Source: Chloroflexota bacterium
GTDB taxonomy: Bacteria > Chloroflexota > Dehalococcoidia > Tepidiformales > Tepidiformaceae
DNA: 30,040 nt
Direction of reading: 5' to 3'
Assembly: GCA_963169135.1 (NCBI GenBank)
Contig: CAUJEQ010000207.1
Coordinates: 1 to 30,040 of the forward strand
The notes beneath the pieces were generated by a model. It searched no databases, had not been told where the DNA came from, and saw only the letters and a list, made by a program, of their open reading frames with translations. Each line of letters begins with the position of its first letter. Position 1 is the stretch's first letter. Shown piece by piece: positions 1-6,252 of this stretch. The translations under genes and the position numbers were made by a program.

Positions 1-363
1 TGGGTGGTCGAGAAGTTCCACTCCTGGGGGGACCACCCGGGGAACCTGGAGTCGACCTTCTCCAAAGACGTGCTGCTGACGAACCTGATGTTCTACTGGG
101 CACCGGAGAGTGCGGCGAGTTCGGCCCGCATCTACTACGAGGCGCGACGCGATCCCGGGGCGTTCATGTATCCGAAGGTCGAGGTTCCGACGGGCGTGGC
201 GGTATTCCCGAAGGAACCCTGGCGCGTGCCACGGAGCTGGGCGGAGCAGCGATTCAACATAACGCGGTGGGCCGAACTTCCGAAGGGTGGGCACTTTGCG
301 GCGCTCGAACAGCCCGCCCTGCTCAGCCAGGAGGTAGTGGAGTTCTTCCGGACGGTGCGCTGA
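1..363 (+). CDS. Epoxide-hydrolase-like alpha/beta hydrolase, C-terminal part (cut by window start)
   Basis: The reading frame is open from the first base and stops with TGA at 361-363, so only the last 120 residues are visible; the GTG at position 4 is an internal codon, not a start. The segment resembles the C-terminal lid and cap-to-core region of EHN-type epoxide hydrolases: a Trp/Asn-rich stretch (TNLMFYW), an Ala/Ser-rich helix followed by YYEARR, a PTGVAVFPKEPW strand and the GGHFAALEQP motif. In this family the His of that last motif is the charge-relay base that activates water after the Asp nucleophile attacks the epoxide. The nucleophile and oxyanion residues lie upstream of the window and cannot be checked. 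Its stop lies only 4 bp from the stop of the convergent NTF2-fold gene. Family call is fairly sure; substrate is unknown, and a related haloalkane dehalogenase or other hydrolase is possible. Confidence 0.8.
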   Translation, partial: WVVEKFHSWGDHPGNLESTFSKDVLLTNLMFYWAPESAASSARIYYEARRDPGAFMYPKVEVPTGVAVFPKEPWRVPRSWAEQRFNITRWAELPKGGHFAALEQPALLSQEVVEFFRTVR

Positions 364-367
364 CGGC

Positions 368-781
368 TCAGGGCAGGTTGTGCGTGTAGACCTCGTTTAG
401 GGTGATCTGGTCGCCATCGAGGAGGACCAGGTCGAATCCCCGCATTTTCCGCTGGGAACCATCGGGCAGGGAGATCGTGCAGATCCAGCGGCCGCAGAAG
501 CCACCCGGAATGGGCCATACCTCATCCGGGACGTATTCCATCGGCGGAGTTATCTTGAACAGGTTGTCGAGGTACGCCCCGAGCGCGGTGTGTCCGGTGA
601 GGCCGCCAGGCACCTGGCCATCTTTGTAGACCGTTTCGCGGTGGTAGAAGGTCAGCAGTTTCGCCGTGTCCTTGTCCGACCACGCCCGCAACCATGCAGC
701 GTTGTACTCAGCGATGTCCATCCCCGTCTCCTTCAGCGTGTTTGCGTACCATTCGGCAAGGATCTGCCGGTCGCGGTCCAT
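368..781 (-). CDS. NTF2/SnoaL-fold protein
   Basis: 137 residues, the usual length of a single-domain SnoaL-like or NTF2-like alpha+beta barrel. It has an N-terminal helix pair with the pattern YNAAWLRAWSDKDTAKLLTF followed by a YHRETVYKD segment, which is the typical opening of this fold (helix, then the strand lining the cavity). The C-terminal strands FCGRWICTI and LVLLDGDQI also fit. Members include polyketide cyclases, ketosteroid isomerases, limonene epoxide hydrolases and many uncharacterised proteins; nothing here picks one. Start ATG at 781 has only a weak GGA about 6 nt upstream. The gene is last in a leftward set behind the coiled-coil gene and the epimerase stub. Because it directly follows the stub, it may be transcribed from the stub's surviving promoter; that is inference. 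Confidence 0.75.
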   Translation of the reverse strand: MDRDRQILAEWYANTLKETGMDIAEYNAAWLRAWSDKDTAKLLTFYHRETVYKDGQVPGGLTGHTALGAYLDNLFKITPPMEYVPDEVWPIPGGFCGRWICTISLPDGSQRKMRGFDLVLLDGDQITLNEVYTHNLP

Positions 782-831
782 TGCGGATCCGGGCTCGCAG
801 GGGAGCCTTCGAACCGACCGAGCGTGCCAGG

Positions 832-903
832 GCCGCGCTCAAGCGCAGGAGTAACGAGGCGCCGCCCGAGGAAGACGGTTCCGCCCAGCACCAGCAGCTT
901 CAT
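832..903 (-). pseudogene. 5' remnant of an NAD-dependent epimerase/dehydratase gene
   Basis: Reading leftward from the ATG at 903-901, the first 24 codons read as a classic Rossmann-fold N-terminus: MKLLVLGGTVFLGRRLV, then TPALERG. This GGTxFLGR dinucleotide-binding motif is characteristic of NAD-dependent epimerase/dehydratases of about 300 residues. After ERG the expected next strand (usually HxVTxFNRG) is missing and the frame continues as unrelated sequence into the NTF2 gene, ending at 733. None of the catalytic Tyr-x3-Lys region is present. The rest of the gene has therefore been deleted, with the break near 832. A TAGACT box at 917-912 lies 8 nt before the ATG, so promoter and start seem to have survived the deletion. 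Seen in the sequence: the motif and its abrupt end. Inferred: that a full gene once existed here. Confidence 0.7.
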
Positions 904-911
904 GCGGCGGG

Positions 912-917
912 AGTCTA
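912..917 (-). promoter_or_regulatory. -10-like box TAGACT before the epimerase remnant
   Basis: TAGACT on the minus strand ends 8 nt before the remnant's ATG, with no Shine-Dalgarno between. This matches the TANNNT-plus-short-spacer layout seen before other starts in this window and suggests a leaderless start. No -35 match is evident. Confidence 0.35.
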
Positions 918-952
918 CGCGAATCGCCCGCGGAGCATCACGCGGGGTGAAC

Positions 953-1537
953 TCAGTGCCCCGGTGGTTCGAGCTCCACCACGAGCGTCGCGCGCTCGTT
1001 GTCGATGGCGTTGATGGACACGCGTGCCACGCCACCGAGCTGGGAGAGACGCTCCTGGAAGTCAAGCAGTTCCCCGAACCCGGAGCCCTTGACATCGAGG
1101 TGGATTTTGGTTGGGCGGGAGTGGTTCGCGACCTGCTCGGGCGCGATAGCCGGTCCGGCCGCTGACTCTTCCGAGACCTTTCCGGTGGCTGTGTGCTGTC
1201 CTTTGAAGCCGGACGCCAGGCCTTCGAGACCCGTGACGACAGACTGGATGCTCGCCACGGCCGCCAGGTAGTCATCGCGGAGGCGGATCAGTGGCGCCGC
1301 GATGGCATCAGCCAGAGTGGAAGCGAAGAGCGTGGTGGGGGCGGCAGGCTGGGCGGCCCGTTCCGCCGCCTGGTTCAGTCGGTCTTCGAGCTCGCCGAGC
1401 CGGTCGAGGAGGCGCTCGTAGTCCTGCCGCAGGAGGTCGTAGCGGCGCCGGAGCTGGCGCACCGCCGTATCGCCGGAGGCGGCATCTTGAAGCCGTCCGA
1501 GGATGGCGTCGTCTGCGTCATTGCCGATGTCGCTCAC
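953..1537 (-). CDS. Coiled-coil protein with C-terminal alpha/beta domain
   Basis: 194 residues, starting at GTG 1537 with GGGAG 5 nt upstream. Residues about 25-63 form a charged heptad-like coiled coil (RRRYDLLRQDYERLL, then LGELEDRLNQ). A hydrophobic helical middle (about 68-112) follows, then a low-complexity Ala/Glu/Ser linker to about 142. The last 50 residues look like a compact beta-alpha-beta unit: a KIHLDVKG strand, a helix with LLDFQERLSQLGG, a VARVSINAID strand and an ATLVVELE strand. This ferredoxin-like pattern recurs in regulatory or oligomerisation domains, but I cannot name a family. It lies 41 bp downstream of the atypical response regulator on the same strand, so co-transcription is likely. 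There is no signal peptide or membrane segment, so it should be cytosolic. A scaffold or partner of the regulator is one possibility; function is unknown. Confidence 0.75.
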   Translation of the reverse strand: MSDIGNDADDAILGRLQDAASGDTAVRQLRRRYDLLRQDYERLLDRLGELEDRLNQAAERAAQPAAPTTLFASTLADAIAAPLIRLRDDYLAAVASIQSVVTGLEGLASGFKGQHTATGKVSEESAAGPAIAPEQVANHSRPTKIHLDVKGSGFGELLDFQERLSQLGGVARVSINAIDNERATLVVELEPPGH

Positions 1538-1542
1538 TAGTA

Positions 1543-1552
1543 CTCCCGGGAG
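1543..1552. repeat. Perfect 10-bp palindrome CTCCCGGGAG overlapping a ribosome-binding site
   Basis: CTCCCGGGAG is fully self-complementary, and its GGGAG half on the minus strand is the presumed Shine-Dalgarno of the coiled-coil gene. A second CCCGGGAG copy follows at 1562-1569. The arrangement could hide the ribosome-binding site or mark the boundary after the regulator's stop at 1579; either role is speculative. Confidence 0.35.
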
Positions 1553-1578
1553 GCCATGGCGCCCGGGAGCCAGGTCGT

Positions 1579-2337
1579 CTAGGCCGTGTGTGCCGTCGCA
1601 CTTGCCGGGCGGAGCTGGGCTCCACCTTCGAGCCGGTATCCGAAGCCACGGACGGTTACCAGGTACCGTGGCTCGGTCTCGACTGGCTCCAGCTTGCGCC
1701 GGATGCGGCGGACATAGACCTTCAGAACGTCCTGTGCTTCCCGCGGGAGGTATTCATAGTCGTCCGTCACGGCATTGAGGATTTCGTGAGGGCGAAGGAC
1801 GCGGCCGTTGTTGCGGGCCATGAACTCCACGATCCGGAATTCCGATGCTGTGAGGGCAACGTACGTTCCCGCGCGCTGGACCTCGCATCTATCTACATCG
1901 ACGGTTAGGTCCCCAACCTGAAGCAGGCCGGAAGCTTCTGCTGGACTTGCATCATACGCCCCGTGCCGCCGCAACACCGCCCGGACCTGGGCGATGACGA
2001 GGCGCGAATCCGCTTCGATATCGAGACAGGCATCCGCGCCGGCGAGGAGGCATTCGGCGATGAGCTCCGGCGGCCCCTCGGCGTGGATCGCGACGATGGG
2101 AACGCCGGCTGAAGCTAATTCCACGATTGCCAGGGGGGCCGACGCCGAGCGGGGGTCGACATACCAGGCGACGACCGTGAACTCCCCGGTGCGCGCCAGG
2201 GCGAGCGACGGCTGACCAGATTCACGTTCGAGGACGGCCATGCCGCCTTCGTGGAGCGCCCGCACGAAACCGCGAGTGGGCACATGGGCAGGCGCCACCA
2301 GCAGGCAACTTTCGAAGGACGGACGCGAAATATTCAC
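1579..2337 (-). CDS. OmpR-type transcriptional regulator with degenerate receiver domain
   Basis: The GTG at 2337 is chosen as start because GAGGA lies about 5 nt upstream; this gives 252 residues, against 273 from a TTG at 2400. The N-terminal 130 residues have the length and alternating strand/helix pattern of a receiver domain (CLLVAPAH, FTVVAWYVD, VPIVAIHA, ACLDIEAD). However, the acidic pair after strand 1, the phospho-acceptor Asp after strand 3 and the Lys after strand 5 are all missing. A linker leads to a complete winged-helix OmpR/PhoB-type DNA-binding domain: LTASEFRIVEFM, the recognition helix region DVLKVYVRRIRRKLE and the C-terminal wing VRGFGYRLEG. No histidine kinase gene is adjacent. 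Established: this wHTH binds DNA as dimers, often at direct repeats. Inferred: activity independent of phosphorylation. The coiled-coil gene directly downstream may be co-transcribed. Confidence 0.85.
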   Translation of the reverse strand: MNISRPSFESCLLVAPAHVPTRGFVRALHEGGMAVLERESGQPSLALARTGEFTVVAWYVDPRSASAPLAIVELASAGVPIVAIHAEGPPELIAECLLAGADACLDIEADSRLVIAQVRAVLRRHGAYDASPAEASGLLQVGDLTVDVDRCEVQRAGTYVALTASEFRIVEFMARNNGRVLRPHEILNAVTDDYEYLPREAQDVLKVYVRRIRRKLEPVETEPRYLVTVRGFGYRLEGGAQLRPASATAHTA

Positions 2338-2380
2338 CAAATCCTCACCCGGGCGCCACCAGCCCGGAGCGTGGAGGCTG

Positions 2381-2386
2381 ATTATA
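2381..2386 (-). promoter_or_regulatory. -10 box TATAAT upstream of the atypical regulator
   Basis: A perfect TATAAT on the minus strand at 2386-2381 lies about 44 nt before the chosen GTG start (2337). A TTGACA occurs at 2400-2395, but only 8 nt before the box, too close to act as a normal -35. The -10 match in otherwise GC-rich DNA is the main evidence. Confidence 0.45.
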
Positions 2387-2526
2387 AACATCTTTGTCAA
2401 GAGGGGAAGCCCTTATTTATGCAAACCCACTGCCCCTACTCTTCACCAGGACCTGCGACGGGCGCGCGGGAGCTTTCGGGCAAACGCGGATTGTTGTTTT
2501 GGCTTGAGCCTGCCGAACATAAGGAC

Positions 2527-2673
2527 ATGGGACACCCACAGCGCATCCAGACCTACGACGACGAGTTGCACGAGCGCCGGCGCCACCTGGCCATAGTCCG
2601 CGAACCGATCGACTTCGAGGCGGAACGGCTGAAGCGCCTGGTCGACAGGGCTCGCGACACCCGCGATCCGTAG
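2527..2673 (+). CDS. Small charged protein, 48 residues, unknown
   Basis: An ATG at 2527 opens a 48-codon frame ending at 2673. It encodes a highly charged, probably helical peptide (QTYDDELHERRRHLA, then EAERLKRLVDRARD) with no Cys and no membrane segment. AAGGA sits immediately before the start, too close (1 nt) for an ideal Shine-Dalgarno. The frame runs much further upstream without a stop, but that part covers the regulator's 5' region and reads as low-quality sequence, so only the last 48 codons look protein-like. It lies between the regulator's promoter region and the mutase promoter, transcribed toward the mutase operon. Not recognised as a family; a chance ORF cannot be excluded. Confidence 0.4.
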   Translation: MGHPQRIQTYDDELHERRRHLAIVREPIDFEAERLKRLVDRARDTRDP

Positions 2674-2685
2674 CCGCACTTTCGT

Positions 2686-2714
2686 TTGCCGCGCATAGCC
2701 CGCGCGCCTATACT
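2686..2714 (+). promoter_or_regulatory. Promoter of the methylmalonyl-CoA mutase operon
   Basis: TTGCCG (2686-2691, 4 of 6 matches to TTGACA) and TATACT (2709-2714, 5 of 6 matches to TATAAT) are separated by exactly 17 nt. Initiation would fall near 2721, giving a leader of about 53 nt. That leader contains a small hairpin, CCTGC (2728-2732) with GCAGG (2741-2745) around an 8-nt loop, and GGAG at 2760-2763 as ribosome-binding site. This is the best-formed sigma-70-type promoter in the window. Confidence 0.6.
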
Positions 2715-2773
2715 TCGGGCCAGAATGCCTGCTCAAGGGGGCAGGTCTCCATGCGTCCCGGAGTCTCCACATA

Positions 2774-4429
2774 ATGCCAATCACCTCCAAGCGCGAGTGG
2801 CTGCAGGGCCCCTACGCCAAGGCCATTGAACGTGCTCCTGAGCGGGCGAAGGTGTTCGAGACGACGGGGAAGATGCCCGTCGAGCCCATCTATACGCAGG
2901 ATGACCTTCGCGACTGGGACCCAAATGCCAAGCTCGGCTTTCCCGGCGAGTACCCGTTCACCCGTGGCATCCAGCCAACCATGTACCGGGGCCGCTTCTG
3001 GACCATGCGCCAGTATGCCGGGTTTGGCACCGCCGAAGAATCAAACCAGCGCTACCGCTACCTCCTGAAGCAGGGCCAGACCGGACTCTCTGTCGCCTTC
3101 GACCTTCCTACCCAGATTGGCTACGACTCCGATGACCCCATGGCTACGGGCGAGGTCGGCAAGGTCGGTGTGGCGATCGATTCGATTGAGGACATGTTGA
3201 CCCTTTTCGACGGCATTCCGTTGGACAAGGTCACCACGTCGATGACGATCAACGCGACGGCTTCCACGATGCTGGCATTCTACGTTGCAGTCGGAAAGCA
3301 CCAGGGAGTCTCCCCCGAAAAGCTCGGCGGCACGGTCCAGAACGATATCCTGAAGGAGTACATCGCTCGCGGGACATACATCTATCCTCCGCAGCCGAGC
3401 ATGCGGCTCATCACCGATGTCTTCGCCTACTGCAAGGACACGGTGCCGCAGTGGAACACCATCTCGATTTCCGGCTATCACATGCGCGAGGCGGGCTGCA
3501 CGGCGGCCCAGGAGATCGCGTTCACCCTGGCCGACGGCATTTCGTATGTGGATGCGGCGCTCTCGGCGGGGCTCGACATTGATGACTTCGCCGGGCGCCT
3601 GAGCTTCTTCTTCGCCTGCCACAACAACTTCCTCGAGGAAGTGGCAAAGTTCCGCGCGGCGCGGCGGCTCTGGGCACACATCATGCGCGACCGGTTCAAC
3701 GCAAAAAGTGCGCGCTCCCAAATGCTCCGGTTCCACACCCAGACAGGCGGCGCCACTCTTACCGCCCAGCAGCCGGAGAACAACATTGTCCGTACCGCGG
3801 TGCAAGCACTGGCCGCCGTTCTCGGTGGCACCCAGTCGCTGCACACCAACTCAATGGACGAGGCGCTTGCGTTACCGACGGAGAAAGCCGTTCAGATCGC
3901 GCTCCGCACCCAGCAGATCCTCGCCTACGAAAACGGGGTGGGTGATGTTGTCGACCCGCTCGGCGGCTCCTATTACGTCGAGGACATGACGAACCGCCTC
4001 GAAGCCGAGGCGCGCGAGTACATCGAGACCATCGACAAGCTGGGTGGATCGCTTGTCGCGATCGAGAAGGGCTTCCAACAGAAGGAGATCCAGGAAGCCG
4101 CGTACCGCTACCAGATGCAGGTCGAGGCGAAAGAGCGGGTCATCGTCGGGGTTAACGACTTCATCAACCACGGCGAAGAGTCGCCCGATCTGTTGCGCGT
4201 CGACCCATCGATCGGCCTGCGGCAAATAGAGAAGTTGCGCGCGCTCCGGGCCCGGCGCGATGGGGCCGCAGTCGAAGCGCTGCTTACGAAGCTCGAGGGG
4301 GCGGCGAAAGGCACTGAGAACCTGCTCCCGATTATGGTTGAGTGTGTCGAGGCCCGGGTCACCCTGGGAGAAATCAGCCACCGCCTGCGCAAGGTGTGGG
4401 GCGAGCAGCGGGAACCGGTGTTCATCTGA
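2774..4429 (+). CDS. Methylmalonyl-CoA mutase, catalytic (N-terminal domain) subunit
   Basis: 551 residues covering only the TIM-barrel substrate domain; the B12-binding domain is encoded separately at 6253. The enzyme interconverts (R)-methylmalonyl-CoA and succinyl-CoA by an adenosylcobalamin radical mechanism. Family motifs are intact: TMYRGRFWTMRQYAG (Tyr71), GLSVAFDLPTQIGYDSD, GTVQNDILKEYI, YPPQPSMR (Arg211), SISGYHMREAG (Tyr235, His236), TQSLHTNSMDEALALPT and DPLGGSYYVE. The Tyr and Arg correspond to Tyr89 and Arg207 of the Propionibacterium enzyme, which select methylmalonyl-CoA; isobutyryl-CoA mutases carry Phe and Gln there. So mutase activity on methylmalonyl-CoA is favoured over isobutyryl- or hydroxyisobutyryl-CoA. 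GGAG lies 10 nt before the ATG. The stop codon overlaps the start of the DinB gene (TGATG). Confidence 0.95.
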   Translation: MPITSKREWLQGPYAKAIERAPERAKVFETTGKMPVEPIYTQDDLRDWDPNAKLGFPGEYPFTRGIQPTMYRGRFWTMRQYAGFGTAEESNQRYRYLLKQGQTGLSVAFDLPTQIGYDSDDPMATGEVGKVGVAIDSIEDMLTLFDGIPLDKVTTSMTINATASTMLAFYVAVGKHQGVSPEKLGGTVQNDILKEYIARGTYIYPPQPSMRLITDVFAYCKDTVPQWNTISISGYHMREAGCTAAQEIAFTLADGISYVDAALSAGLDIDDFAGRLSFFFACHNNFLEEVAKFRAARRLWAHIMRDRFNAKSARSQMLRFHTQTGGATLTAQQPENNIVRTAVQALAAVLGGTQSLHTNSMDEALALPTEKAVQIALRTQQILAYENGVGDVVDPLGGSYYVEDMTNRLEAEAREYIETIDKLGGSLVAIEKGFQQKEIQEAAYRYQMQVEAKERVIVGVNDFINHGEESPDLLRVDPSIGLRQIEKLRALRARRDGAAVEALLTKLEGAAKGTENLLPIMVECVEARVTLGEISHRLRKVWGEQREPVFI

Positions 4430-4968
4430 TGACCGACGACGATGTCCGAGGCCGATCCGACGAGCGACGCCGTCTCCTGAGCGAGCTTGAGCTCGAGCGG
4501 AACCAGCTTATCCGCAACATCGAGACGTGTCGCATCCGCGACATCGAGCGGCCGTTCATCGGCGAGTGGTCCCTCAAGGACATCGTCGGGCACGTAGCCT
4601 CCTGGGAGGCAGAGGTCGTGACGGCTTTTCGAGAAATCCGCCACGGAGTTCGTCCCGCGCTATTCGACTTCGACCCGGCGAACCAGGAGTCCTGGAATAG
4701 CGACCACGTCGAGCGCAAGCGCGACCTCAACTTCTGGAGCGTGCTGGAGCAACTCAAGGGCGGGCGGCACCGCCTGCAGGAGGAACTCGACCACGTTTCC
4801 GACGAGGACCTGACGGCGGAGAACTCGGCCTTCGAGCGTATGGTTCGGGCCACGATCGATCATGACCGCGAGCACTGGCACCAGATCGCGGCTGTCCTCG
4901 CCGGTATGGCCGGCGCCCGTCACACCGGACCCCAGTCCGTGGTCGAAGAAGTAACAAAACCATCCTGA
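4429..4968 (+). CDS. DinB/ClbS-like four-helix-bundle protein
   Basis: The ATG at 4429 overlaps the mutase stop codon (TGATG), implying translational coupling; longer upstream starts in this frame read through mutase sequence and are rejected. The product is 179 residues. It has the DinB superfamily layout: an N-terminal helix, the motif WSLKDIVGHVASWE with His55 in the second helix, and a C-terminal helix HDREHWHQI carrying His145, His149 and His151. In this superfamily three histidines of this kind bind a metal (often Ni or Zn), and several members are thiol-dependent transferases or hydrolases, while many have no known role. The ClbS/DfsB branch is the closest by look. Its place inside a mutase operon, between the catalytic subunit and the epimerase, suggests a link to acyl-CoA or cofactor chemistry, but there is no direct evidence of that. 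Confidence 0.8.
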   Translation: MTDDDVRGRSDERRRLLSELELERNQLIRNIETCRIRDIERPFIGEWSLKDIVGHVASWEAEVVTAFREIRHGVRPALFDFDPANQESWNSDHVERKRDLNFWSVLEQLKGGRHRLQEELDHVSDEDLTAENSAFERMVRATIDHDREHWHQIAAVLAGMAGARHTGPQSVVEEVTKPS

Positions 4969-4984
4969 GGGGCACTCCAACTGC

Positions 4985-5395
4985 ATGCTGACCAAAATCC
5001 ATCACGTGGGCGTCGTCGTCCGCAGCGCCGACGACGCCTTGAAGTTCTACCGTGACGCGCTCGGGTTGCCGATCACGGCCGATAGAGTGATCGAGGACCA
5101 GGGCGTTCGCGGCGTGCTCCTCGAAATCGGCAACTCTGAGATCGAACTGCTCGAACCGACGCGCGAAGATACGGGCGTGGCGAAGTTCCTGGCATCGCGA
5201 GGCGAAGGCATGCATCACATCTGCTTCGAATCGGACGATGTCGATGCCGAGCTCGAGGGCGCTCGGGCCAAGGGCATCGAACTCATCGATCAGAAGCCGC
5301 GGCTGGGCCTTGCCGGCATGATCTGCTTCCTCCACCCGAAAGCGAACCACGGCGTGCTCGTGGAGTTCGCGACGCCGCTGGAAGAAGGGCATTAG
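4985..5395 (+). CDS. mce: Methylmalonyl-CoA epimerase (VOC family)
   Basis: 136 residues, the normal size for this single-domain VOC enzyme, which interconverts the (2S) and (2R) forms of methylmalonyl-CoA so the mutase can act. Two beta-alpha-beta-beta-beta units are visible. The four expected metal ligands are present: His7 (IHHVGVVV), Glu54 (EIELLEP), the HH at 77-78 (GEGMHHICFE) and Glu127 (GVLVEFA). The GVAKFLASRGEG and KPRLGLAG segments are typical of bacterial epimerases. The start ATG at 4985 follows the DinB stop by 16 nt, with GAGGGG rather far upstream (about 14 nt). Context strongly supports the call: it lies between the two mutase subunit genes. It is the only one of three consecutive VOC proteins here with a complete ligand set. 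Confidence 0.92.
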   Translation: MLTKIHHVGVVVRSADDALKFYRDALGLPITADRVIEDQGVRGVLLEIGNSEIELLEPTREDTGVAKFLASRGEGMHHICFESDDVDAELEGARAKGIELIDQKPRLGLAGMICFLHPKANHGVLVEFATPLEEGH

Positions 5396-5399
5396 CCCC

Positions 5400-5810
5400 A
5401 TGGGCATCGGCGCCACCCACATTGACCACATCGTCATTTCATCCAACGACAGCGGCACCGTGGCCCAGACGTTCGCCGACAACCTCGGTATCGAAATCAA
5501 GCGAAAGATGATCCGGCCCGGGACGTCGGCGCAGCTGGCTTTCGCGAAGCTCCAGGAGGTCGTCCTCGAATTTGCCGGTCCGCCGCAGGTGACGCCGGGC
5601 GAAGAAGTGAAGGCCAAGCTCTGGGGCATGGTCCTCGCGGTCGAGGACATCGACGCCGCGGTTGCGCACCTGCGCGAGCTCGGCTACCCGGTGAGCGATC
5701 CGCGGCCCGCGGTACAGCCCGGTGCCAGGATCGCCTCCGTCAAGGACGGAACGAGCGGCGTCCCATTCGCCGTCATCCAGTACAACGCGATCCCGGCGGA
5801 GGCGAGCTGA
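5400..5810 (+). CDS. VOC-family protein, degenerate metal site (second of three)
   Basis: 136 residues, starting 4 nt after the epimerase stop. It keeps the VOC outline: THIDHIVISSND at the start, a VVLEFAG strand, and VEDIDAAVAHLRELG opening the second repeat. Compared with the epimerase, His10 and Glu57 align with the first two metal ligands. The second-half His is replaced (KLWGMVLAVED instead of MHHICFE) and the final Glu is replaced by Gln127 (FAVIQYN). With two of four ligands missing, normal divalent-metal epimerase chemistry is unlikely; a binding role or a different reaction is possible. It probably arose by duplication of an epimerase-like gene, then divergence. The tight spacing puts it in the same transcript as the mutase genes. 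Confidence 0.8.
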   Translation: MGIGATHIDHIVISSNDSGTVAQTFADNLGIEIKRKMIRPGTSAQLAFAKLQEVVLEFAGPPQVTPGEEVKAKLWGMVLAVEDIDAAVAHLRELGYPVSDPRPAVQPGARIASVKDGTSGVPFAVIQYNAIPAEAS

Positions 5811-5811
5811 G

Positions 5812-6201
5812 ATGAAGGCAACGCGAATCGACCATGTGGGCATCGTGGTGAAGGACATCGACGCGGCCCTCGCGACCTACGCGGGGAACTTCGGCTTTAC
5901 CGCGGATTCGAAGCGGGGTGGTGAGCTTCCCGCCCTGGGCATCAAGAATGCGTTCATGCCCGTCGGCGAGAGCGATCTTGAGTTCATCCAGCCGACCAGT
6001 TCCGAGGGTCCGGTCGCGCAATTCGCGGCGGAACGCGGCGAGGGCACGTTCATGCTCTCGCTCGAAGTCGAGGACATCGACGCTGCCGTGGAGCACTTGC
6101 GAGCGGCCGGCGCCCGCGTTGGCAACGCGAGCAACGGCGTGGCCTTCGTCTCAATGAAATCGACTCATGGCGTGAACCTGCAACTGGTACAGCGGCAATA
6201 G
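5812..6201 (+). CDS. VOC-family protein, degenerate metal site (third of three)
   Basis: 129 residues. The ATG at 5812 follows the previous stop by 1 nt and has GGAGG about 9 nt upstream, inside the preceding gene. VOC signatures: RIDHVGIVVKDIDAALATY, DLEFIQPTSSEGPVAQF and VEDIDAAVEHLRAAGARVG. The FIQPT...GPVAQFAAERGEG stretch parallels the epimerase's LLEPT...GVAKFLASRGEG, showing common descent. His8 and Glu57 remain. The second His is replaced (TFMLSLEV), and the final Glu is Gln124 (NLQLVQ). These are the same two losses as in the neighbouring VOC protein, so the pair either share one ancestral loss or form a non-catalytic heterodimer. Not assignable to a known enzyme. It is followed by a 48-bp gap before the B12-binding subunit. 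Confidence 0.8.
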   Translation: MKATRIDHVGIVVKDIDAALATYAGNFGFTADSKRGGELPALGIKNAFMPVGESDLEFIQPTSSEGPVAQFAAERGEGTFMLSLEVEDIDAAVEHLRAAGARVGNASNGVAFVSMKSTHGVNLQLVQRQ

Positions 6202-6252
6202 CATCCTGACGCTAACCTGAGCAACACATAACGTGACACTTGAGAGGGAATG

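Noticed and set aside
808..815. GGTTCGAA on the minus strand, resembling a tRNA T-loop
   Set aside because: The flanking bases do not form a 5-bp T-stem, and no acceptor, D or anticodon arm can be built around it.
733..1275. A 180-codon minus-strand frame as one full gene
   Set aside because: Only residues from the ATG at 903 for 24 codons look like protein. Before it the frame overlaps the coiled-coil gene, and after it the frame enters the NTF2-fold gene.
2395..2400. TTGACA as -35 of the regulator promoter, or TTG 2400 as the regulator start
   Set aside because: It is only 8 nt from the TATAAT box, and the TTG start has no ribosome-binding site, whereas the GTG at 2337 has GAGGA at good spacing.
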